DNA of 20,000 bases from NCBI GenBank assembly GCA_905221605.1, contig CAJNDS010002823.1, positions 1-20,000 of the forward strand, written 5' to 3'. The position numbers and the translations under genes are program-made. The notes beneath the pieces are model-generated. The model was not told where the DNA came from. It searched no databases and was given only the letters and a program-made list of their open reading frames with translations. Shown one piece after another: positions 14,188-20,000 of this stretch. The stretch comes from Symbiodinium natans (taxonomy: Eukaryota; Sar; Dinophyceae; Suessiales; Symbiodiniaceae). Each line of letters begins with the position of its first letter. The stretch's first letter is position 1.

Positions 14188-17013
14188 TCATTCGTTCTGA
14201 GCACCCTCGTAAGCCAACGCTCCCTGTAACAGCATCTTGGCCTATACACCGCCTAAACCCCAAACCCCAAACCCTAAACTCTATACACCCCAAGCCCATA
14301 GAATGGAGGCCCCCCCCATAACCCGGATCCCTGGCGCCTTGAGCCCTAGAAAGGCAAGCCTCAAAACCCAAGAAGCAACGGAAATCCCGAAAAATCAAAT
14401 TAAACCTGGCCCCAAAACCCTCAACAATCCAACCCGCAATAATCCTACACCCTAACCCCCCCAAAACTTAAACTCAAAATTATTTTACTTCGAATATCCC
14501 CGCCCTCTGGGTAGAGATACTCTGGGGTTGGGCACTCCAGGGACACTCTGGGGCTGGTCACCCCAGGGACGCTCTGAGGTTGCGCGCCCTGAGGTTGGGC
14601 GAGGAGTAGACCGGGAGACGAGAAGAGTTGAGTTTAAATTCTTTACAACCCCGCACCGAGGGTGGGCAACAAGAATCAAGCCCTCAACCCTCCTCTTCAG
14701 CAGCGCCCGCGCGAAGCGCTGCCGCGGCAGTGCGGAGTGAAATGCACCCGAGCCACCTGATCATGGGGAAGTCCTAAACCCTAAACCTCCAAGCCTGGCT
14801 GGTTCTTAGTAGGGAATCAGGGAATGAGGTACCCTACCTAATCCCTCAAATAGTATAGAATAGAGCCCTAATTCCCTCATTCCCTACTAAGAACAAGGCG
14901 GAACCCCTAAACCCTAAACCAAAAACCTCAAACCCGAAATCCCTGCCCTAAACCCGAGGGTCCCAAGCGCTGCGCCCTTAACGCCAAAGGTAGGGTTTAG
15001 GTTTTGGGTTCAGGTTTTAAGATATAATGATCAGAGTACAAAACGGGGCTGAGTGTTGAGGGTTATTGCAGTTTACCCTTCTGGGGGTAAGATCGGGTTT
15101 AGGGGTTACGGCGGTTGAGGCCCCGGCAACATCATCTCGCTCAAAACGCGGCTGAAAACCTCTCCGGGTATCAGGCCCCTGGCCGCAGGCACGAAAGACT
15201 GGGGGGGCAGGGGGGGGGGTGGAAGTCTTTTGCATTGGTATAAACACCCAGGTCCCAGAAATAAGGGCACTGGTGTACCTTAACTATTCTAGGGGACCCC
15301 CTCTCCCCCCCCCCCCACCCCAACATCGCTTCAAGGTATCTTCCTGAATCAAGGGGGGGCCTTATGCTCCCTGGGTCCAGCTTATTCCCAGCTTTGAAGT
15401 TTAGGGTTCAGGGCTGAAGGGTTGTGAGTAAAGTTGCTGAAGGCTATGGGGAGGTTGCCTCTTGTATTGGCTGAACTTCTCACTCAGTACCCTAGAGTGA
15501 GGAATGTAGTACCCGCTATTAAAATCTCGATTAAGGACTGATAGTATAAGGGGGAACATCCCGACTGTAATTGCCGTTCAAGGGGGGTTTGCAGTTTTGG
15601 AGGGTTCCTTAAGCAAACCCTAAACCCTAAACCCAAATTCCCTAGATGAGCCTTCAAGCGCGCTCAGGGTTTAGGGGGCAGTTGGAAGTGCTACAGGCTT
15701 TAGGGTTTAGGGTGTAGGGTTTAGGGTTTAGGCACCATAAGGGAACACTATTACTAATTTAGTAATTATTCCGACCCCTACATTACGCTAGCGGGCAGTA
15801 TGAAATTGGCAAGCTTCTTGTGGCCCCCCAACCTTAAACCCTAAACCCTAAACCCTAAACCTACTGTTTTGGTGTAGGGTTTAGGGTGTAGGGTTTAGGG
15901 TTTAGGGCTTAGGGTTTGGGGTTTAGGGTTCAGGGTTACAGTAAATCTTCCCATCCGGCTCACATACGCCTCTCCATGCAGGGCTGAGGCTCTAGAGCTG
16001 AGGATCTAGAAGTAGAGCCATCAATTTAGCACTGTACCCTAACCTAGAACTGAAGTGTTGTTGAAGAATCCTTCCAAAGAATCTGTTTCCTTGGTAACCT
16101 AGATCACCCAAGTCATCAGGGCTTTAGTGCTTAGTGCTTAGAGTTTGGGATTTCAAGACACTCACTCTAGACCCTAAACCCCAAACCCTCGAAACCCTCG
16201 AAACCCTCGAAACCCTCGAAACCCTCGAAACCCTCGAAACCCTCGAAACCCTCGAAACCCTAAACCAAAAACTAAAGCAACAAGCAATCCGCGGCACCTG
16301 TAGCCATCCGGCCCACCCGCCACGCGGCGGAAGGCCCACTCCTCCTTGGATTTGGCGACCTCCTGGTGCAACGTCTGAGCATTTGAGACTAACGATTCAG
16401 CTTTAGGACTTTGGTGGTTTAGGGGGGCGGGGTTTAGGGTTTAGGGTTTAGGGTTTAGGGTTTAGGGTTTAGGGTTTAGGGTTTAGGGTTTAGGGTTTAG
16501 GGTTTAGGGTTTAGGGTTTAGGGTTTAGGGTTTAGGGTTTAGGGGGGCAGGGGAGTACCCGAATTTCTAAAACCACAGTAGGTTGCCCAGCAACCGAACT
16601 TAGAAACTGTTCTGTGGCTTACTTAGACGGGGTGATAAGGGTCCTAACCCCAAAGGAGGGAACATGGGCATCCCACAATGTCTAGTACCTTTCCTTGTTT
16701 ACAGGTATAAATGGGCTAATCTAAGCCCTAAACGCTGAACCCACTAAACCAGGCCCTAAAACCCGACGACCTTCAACCCCAAAACCCGACGACCCTAAAC
16801 CCCAAAAACACCAAGTTCCTAAGACCCTAAAAACCTAAGCTCCTATAAATCCTACAAACCCCAAGACCCTGAACCCTAAAACCCTAAAGCTCCAACCAAC
16901 GCCCGCGCTCTGCATCTTCGCACCTCGCGGTCCCTCGCCGCACCGAAGGCGTCCTGCGCCAGGGCCTCGGCGCCTTGCGCCGTGAAGAGCGACAGCAGCC
17001 GGAGGGCTTCCGC
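14188..17013 (-). CDS. unrecognised protein, C-terminal five exons with stop
   Basis: Exons 16924-17013, 16298-16374, 15940-15983, 14689-14756 and 14188-14223 join in phase (0, 2, 1, 0) to a TGA stop. The first is a helical, Ala/Leu/Gln-rich stretch (EALRLLSLFTAQGAEALAQD). The second reads HQEVAKSKEEWAFRRVAGG. The third carries GVCEPDGKIYC. The fourth is basic (HSALPRQRFARALLKRR) and the last ends AYEGAQNE. Donors are GT with flanks such as GCGAG|GTGCGA and TACAG|GTGCCG. The composition is coding-like and uniform, but no family is recognised. The stop is followed at once by TTTGGGG repeats. An alternative frame runs through the last exon into those repeats. Confidence 0.6.
14802..14894. mobile_element. 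foldback element with 29-bp arms
   Basis: GTTCTTAGTAGGGAAT at the left end and ATTCCCTACTAAGAAC at the right end. The arms agree at roughly 25 of 29 positions around a 35-bp loop. A different family from the copy at 12082. Confidence 0.8.
15122..15198 (-). CDS. isolated exon-like frame
   Basis: After acceptor CCCCAG it reads SFVPAARGLIPGEVFSRVLS then EMMLP, but no donor or phase fits its neighbours, and skipping it gives a clean join. It could be an alternative exon or chance. Confidence 0.25.
15496..15562. mobile_element. MITE-like element, right half
   Basis: ATTAAGGACTGATAGTATAA then GGGGGAACATCCC matches the right arm of the family. The left arm is not recognisable. Confidence 0.6.
15764..15788 (+). 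repeat. 25-bp dispersed repeat, copy 1
   Basis: AATTATTCCGACCCCTA then CATTACGC, one mismatch to 18944-18968. It is preceded by the near palindrome ATTACTAATTTAGTAAT. Confidence 0.82.
16183..16254 (+). repeat. 9-bp tandem array AAACCCTCG
   Basis: Eight perfect copies followed by AAACCCTAAACC, i.e. the telomeric unit with CG added. It produces meaningless repetitive frames on both strands. Confidence 0.96.
16375..16923 (-). other. intron with telomeric array
   Basis: Between two well supported exons. It holds a near-perfect TTTAGGG array (16428-16542) and degenerate CCCTAAA stretches (16720-16880). No coding signal was seen. Confidence 0.5.
16428..16542 (+). repeat. telomeric array (TTTAGGG)n
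   Basis: Sixteen near-perfect units bracketed by GGGGGGC-type G-runs on both sides. Confidence 0.97.
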
Positions 17014-17183
17014 CTGCTCAGGATCCCAATTTGGGGGGTTTTAGGGTTTTAGGGTTTTAGGGCTTCAGGGTTTGGGGTTTTTGGGGTTTCAGGGCTTCAG
17101 GGTTTGGGGTTTTAGGGTTTAGGGGGTTTAGGGTTCTAGGGCTCCAGGGCTTTGGGGTTTAGGGTTTGGGAGCTCTCAAGTTC

Positions 17184-17412
17184 ACAGGGTTCAAGAGGGC
17201 TTCTTGGGTTCATAGGGTTCACTGGGTTTATAGGGTTCATAGGGTTCATGGGCTGCATAGGGTTCAGAGGGTTCATAGGGTTTACGGCGTTCATAGGGTT
17301 CATGGGGTTGACAGGGTTCATAGCGTTCTTGGGCTGCAGAGGGTTCATGGGGTTCATAGGGTTTGTAGGGTTCTTACGGTCCATAAGGTTCTTAGGGTTC
17401 ATAGCGTCATAG
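17184..17412 (+). repeat. 9-bp degenerate array GGGTTCATA
   Basis: About 24 diverged 9-bp units. Lack of stop codons gives long low-complexity frames (GFI or NPM repeats) on both strands; these are not genes. Confidence 0.9.
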
Positions 17413-17420
17413 GGTTTATA

Positions 17421-17480
17421 GAGTTCTGGGCTCCTCATCGGGAACCCGTATATACACCTTTTACACCCCATAAAGAACCA
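17421..17480 (+). repeat. diverged dispersed repeat, copy 2
   Basis: Partner of 5064-5120 (TATACACCTTTTACACCCCA). Confidence 0.55.
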
Positions 17481-17707
17481 CTGGCACATACTTCGGAACC
17501 CTTTGAAGAAGGACCATGTAACTACACCTAAAGATAAGGCAAGGGAAGAACTAGGGGCGGCCCGACGCTCAGGTTTGTGAGCTGAGGGTGTATGGTTTTT
17601 GGGTCCGGGCTTCGGGTTTAAGGCTTAGGGTTTAGGGTTTAGCAATAGGGGCATAGGGATTATAGGGGTTTAGTCCGAAAGACACGAGCCGGAACCTACC
17701 AGGTTAC

Positions 17708-17960
17708 CAGCCTCACTGGCGCTCTCGCCACCCAGGCCCAGGACGTAACCTGAGTTTGGCTGCTAAACCCAACAATCTCCAGGGTTTGGGGGGCTTACAG
17801 TGTTGACAGGGCTTAAGGTTTGGGGTTTAGGCGGAAGGTTCAGCGTTTGAAGGACGCAGGGGGTCCGGTGGACGCAGGGGGTCCCGTCGCCCCAAGAAAC
17901 CCGAAAGCTCAGAGCCCAAGTGCACTTTCATGCAGAGCGGGCCGACATGGTCTACGCATC
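17708..17960 (-). CDS. two joined exons of an unrecognised protein
   Basis: Exon 17901-17960 reads CVDHVGPLCMKVHLGSELS between acceptor AATAG and donor TTCGG|GTTTCT. Exon 17708-17749 reads YVLGLGGESASEA between acceptor CTCAG and donor GCTG|GTAACC. Both are phase 1 to 1 and join in frame. I do not recognise the product. They could be the 5' part of the gene at 14188-17013, but the phase there does not match without another exon. Confidence 0.55.
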
Positions 17961-17966
17961 CTATTA

Positions 17967-18005
17967 GGGTTTAGGGTTTAGGGTTTAGGGTTTAGGGTTT
18001 AGGGT
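17967..18005 (+). repeat. telomeric array (TTTAGGG)n
   Basis: Five to six perfect units directly before the acceptor of exon 17901-17960 (as CCCTAAA in transcript sense). Confidence 0.95.
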
Positions 18006-18031
18006 GAAAAACAAGTGTGCAAGAGTTCTTG

Positions 18032-18077
18032 GGTTCTCAAGGGAAGGGGGTTCGAGGGGTGTATGTAACCCAAGGTT
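18032..18077 (-). repeat. dispersed repeat, copy 2
   Basis: Inverted partner of 2037-2083. Confidence 0.8.
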
Positions 18078-18501
18078 GCCTAATACTCCTAAGAACCCTA
18101 CAAAAGAGCAGCGCCGCCGCAAGTCCCGGGAAACCCTGAAAACCAAGGTTCCCCCAAGCAACCCAATAGGCTACGAGTGAAAAGGGTACTCCTCTCACAT
18201 GGAAAAGGTCTGTACTTGCGTTTAGGGTTGAAGGGTTCGGAGCCGCCGGGGGGGGGGGGGGGGGGGAGGGTTGTGGTTGCAAAAGCAAGACGTGAGTACA
18301 ACCAGGATGGGCTATACCCTATACAACCCTTAAAGAGGCCCTTTCTATGGTTGAATATGGGGAGTATGAGTAGGAGGCCTAATCTGATTCTGTTTCCTAT
18401 CCCCAGATTGCCCTGACCAGGAACTAATGTAGAATTTTTCTGCTGGTTCTGCAGCAAATAGTTCTCACTGTCACAGCCCATCTTGCAAAAGAGTACCACA
18501 C

Positions 18502-18551
18502 CTCCCGGGCGCGCGACTGACGGACTCGCGTAGAGCCGCCTGATTCTGCAT
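18502..18551 (-). CDS. possible first exon of an unrecognised gene
   Basis: ATG at 18549-18551 opens a frame reading MQNQAALRESVSRAPG, ending at a good donor GGGAG|GTGTGG. It lies about 150 bp downstream of the D5-like stop, where the next tandem gene could begin. An acceptor (CCCAG) just upstream means it may be internal instead. No following exon was matched. Confidence 0.3.
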
Positions 18552-18703
18552 CCTTTCCTGGGCTCACAAGTCAGGGTTTAGGGTCTCGAGTTTAGAGTTT
18601 AGGGTGTAGGGTTGAGGTTTAGGGTTTAAAGGGGGCTTGGTGAAAAGTCTGGGCATAGCATTGCTAAGAGTTATAATGCCAATGGTCTTGATGATTTTGG
18701 GGG

Positions 18704-18836
18704 CTATATGAGGGTATTTGAGAGATGCAGCAAGGCCTCGGGGAACTTTCTTATTTTTTTCGAGAGCGCTTGCGTCCCTTGTCTAGAAGCCCAATCTTGG
18801 CTTAGATGTTGGCGGTCCAGAGATCCGCCCAGACCT
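18704..18836 (-). CDS. D5-like gene, terminal exon with stop
   Basis: Reads GLGGSLDRQHLSQDWASRQG, then TQALSKKIRKFPEALLHLSN and TLI before TAG. The acceptor is GATGCAG. It joins the previous exon in phase. A shorter alternative frame ending VWADLWTANI and a stop starts in the same island. Confidence 0.5.
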
Positions 18837-20000
18837 CTGCATCAAACGCACAACCCGACATCGCGGGGGGGGGGGGGGGGGGGGGGGGGCTTGATCAAGT
18901 AGAACAGGGTTTTGGAGGTTCTTATAGTATACGCATGCAAAGAAATTATTCCGACCCCTATATTACGCACGTCTGTGCCGATCCAGGCGGCGTCTGACCT
19001 CAAGACTTCCCGGAGACTTGCATCGTCTGGAAGGCCTCGTGGCTCTGTGGAAGTTTCGTGGACTGTTGCTGAGAGGGTCTGCAGGAGGCACTTGAGGTGA
19101 TAGCCGAGCCACGGTTTAGGGTTTAGGGTTTAGGGTTTAGGGTTTAGGGTTTAGGGTTTAGGGTTTAGGGTTTAGGGTTTAGGGCTTAGGGTTTAGGGTT
19201 GCCTAGGATGGCCCATTCAACCCTGACAAATATTCCTAAACATGACCCTCTTGAACTCATTCAGGGAAATTTGACATGTCCCCTAAGGCCCTACCGAGTT
19301 GCTGCCGTTACATGAGCTGTTCTCTTGCTTTTGGGCTCCTTTTGGGCTTGATGCTCACGGTGTCCCAGTCAAGATGCACACCTGCGTTTGAACATATATT
19401 CATAAGCAAGGTCTGAAGCAGCCACTTTGGTCTTTAAGACTCCCTCAGGAATAGGGTTTAGGGTTGAGGGTTTAACCCTAAACCCTAACTAAACACTAAA
19501 CCCTAAACCCTAAACCGAAGCAACAGCAGCCGCTTCAAGGACTCGTGGCGCTTTTCTTTAGGTTGCAGGCGAGGTTCCGGACTCTCGGAGCTCATGCTTG
19601 AACGATTCATGCGTGCTTTGCAGTGGCTCCAAGAAGGCCTTGCACTTCGCTGGCACCGGTCCGATTGAGCGCATCTCACGCTTCCACAACAGGGTCTCGC
19701 AGATGAGGTGCATCAGGCCAAAGAATCCGGGCGTCAGCTTCGGGAGCATCTCCTCTATCGGCTTCCATTGCTTGTGGTTGACCTCCTGCGGATTGTCTGC
19801 GAACACCGAGACATGTTCGATGACCGCAGTGCGCTCACGAACGGCGAAGTCCGAGACAAGAGGCGGAGGCTGGTTCGCGGCAAACAGCGGCAGGTACTGC
19901 GGTTTGTACCGCACTAATTTTTCGTACAAATCACGTCCGCAAAGTTCGCTGTTGCCATCCGTGAAAGTTTTGTAGAGTTGCAAGCGAATGTTCTCCGCCC
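18704..20000 (-). CDS. D5-like SF3 helicase/primase, 3' part, five exons
   Basis: Exons: 19567-beyond 20000, 19382-19443, 19295-19346, 18999-19090, 18704-18836, joining in phase (0, 2, 0, 2) to a TAG stop. The first exon carries the C-terminal part of a D5-like superfamily-3 ATPase: DGNSELCGRDLYEKL (the 'GGDxxxAR-LY' region), LPLFAANQPPP (motif C with its Asn) and RERTAVIEHVSVF (arginine-finger region). The Walker A and B motifs must lie right of the window. The second exon reads KVAASDLAYEYMF, like the D5 C-terminal 'vs.sdLy.aY' helix. D5-like proteins prime or unwind DNA in large DNA viruses, virophage-like elements and some plasmids. The introns imply a gene resident in a nuclear genome. 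The frame is open to base 20000 with no start codon in view. Confidence 0.72.
18865..18889 (+). repeat. 25-nt G homopolymer
   Basis: Longest of several G-runs (also 6222-6240, 18248-18266, 12305-12318). Confidence 0.95.
18944..18968 (+). repeat. 25-bp dispersed repeat, copy 2
   Basis: Partner of 15764-15788, 31 bp from the end of a D5-like exon. Confidence 0.82.
18999..19090 (-). CDS. D5-like gene, fourth visible exon
   Basis: Reads CLLQTLSATVHETSTEPRGL, then PDDASLREVL. The acceptor is CTCAAG and the donor is TTGAG|GTCAGA. The intron that follows contains a dispersed repeat (18944-18968) and a 25-nt G-run. Confidence 0.6.
19112..19200 (+). repeat. telomeric array (TTTAGGG)n
   Basis: Twelve units with one GGGCTTA variant, in the intron of the D5-like gene between exons 18999-19090 and 19295-19346. 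Confidence 0.96.
19295..19346 (-). CDS. D5-like gene, third visible exon
   Basis: Reads PKGAQKQENSSCNGSNS, polar and probably a linker. The acceptor is TCAAG and the donor is TCG|GTAGGG. It converts phase 2 to phase 0, as its neighbours require. Confidence 0.5.
19382..19443 (-). CDS. D5-like gene, second visible exon
   Basis: Reads GVLKTKVAASDLAYEYMFKR with acceptor CCTGAG and consensus donor GCAG|GTGTGC. Confidence 0.65.
19453..19517. repeat. telomeric repeats, head-to-head
   Basis: TTTAGGG units switch to CCCTAAA at about 19471-19475 (GGGTTTAACCC). Lies in the D5-like intron between 19443 and 19567. Confidence 0.93.
19567..20000 (-). CDS. D5-like gene, first visible exon
   Basis: Open frame of about 145 codons entering from the right edge. 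If unspliced at its 3' end it stops at TAA 19558-19560. A GC donor after 19567 (TCGCCT|GCAACC) keeps phase with the next exon. Motif C (AANQPPP) is in the middle and a basic C-terminal helix follows. Confidence 0.78.

Larger units (their letters stand above)
14757..15939 (-). other. repeat-rich intron of the unrecognised gene
   Basis: Contains the foldback element at 14802-14894, the MITE-like half element at 15496-15562, a dispersed 25-bp repeat (15764-15788), C-runs at 15301-15317 and short telomeric arrays. One exon-like frame lies at 15122-15198. Confidence 0.45.
17014..17707. other. repeat-rich interval
   Basis: Degenerate TTTAGGG repeats, then a 9-bp array (17184-17412) and one copy of a dispersed repeat (17421-17480). 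A minus-strand frame FRSMCQWFFMGCKR at about 17464-17508 fits phase but overlaps the dispersed repeat. Confidence 0.45.

Noticed and set aside
16124-16406. Frames with ETL, RVS or GFR repeats
   Set aside because: Eight perfect copies of a 9-bp unit produce them; no codon-level conservation signal.
17136-17531. Frames of NPM, GFI or HRV repeats resembling repeat proteins
   Set aside because: Products of the degenerate 9-bp array, which lacks stop codons on both strands.
1-20000. The window as a chromosome end
   Set aside because: Arrays are scattered, in both orientations and between genes; no terminal array.
1-20000. CRISPR array, bacterial operon, tRNA or rRNA genes
   Set aside because: Repeats are tandem without unique spacers, genes have introns, and no tRNA or rRNA signature was recognised by eye.

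Overview
This is eukaryotic nuclear DNA, most likely from a dinoflagellate. The reasons are: every gene I can rebuild lies on the minus strand, in tandem; the exons are very short (26-130 nt is usual); AG acceptors are paired with a high share of GC as well as GT donors; and the plant/alveolate-type telomeric heptamer TTTAGGG (or its complement CCCTAAA) fills introns and intergenic DNA in both orientations. No organism-specific marker such as a spliced leader was found, so the assignment is an inference. A green alga or another alveolate is the main alternative.

Layout in transcription order (right to left). (1) 18704 to beyond 20000: the 3' part of a D5-like superfamily-3 helicase/primase gene, unusual in being split by spliceosome-type introns. 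(2) About 18550 to 14188: exons of one or two proteins I do not recognise. Five of them (17013 to 14188) join in phase and end in a stop. (3) 13999 to 12330: a gene with one large exon (13149-13535) that has the four motif positions of a HAD-fold domain, with the second motif I aspartate replaced by histidine. (4) 11297 to 116, running off the left edge: an alpha/beta-hydrolase fold gene rebuilt from 13 exons covering more than 11 kb, carrying the oxyanion-hole HGF motif and the GNSIGG nucleophile elbow. Its catalytic Asp and His should lie outside the window.

The space between exons is a patchwork of interstitial telomeric arrays (up to about 27 tandem units), 9-bp arrays that look derived from them, inverted-repeat (MITE-like) elements of about 100 bp, an AT-rich satellite with a 168-bp period, a minisatellite of short palindromes, AT microsatellites and G-runs of up to 25 nt. 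Most long open frames in this DNA are products of repeats that lack stop codons, not genes.

The most interesting point is the relation between telomeric repeat and intron. Arrays often begin right after the donor in the sense TTTAGGG orientation and recur before the acceptor as CCCTAAA. One 57-nt intron is about half telomeric repeat, and two 19-bp direct repeats flank a telomere-repeat insert. Together these suggest that telomeric repeats, or elements carrying them, have been inserted repeatedly into genes and tolerated as introns.
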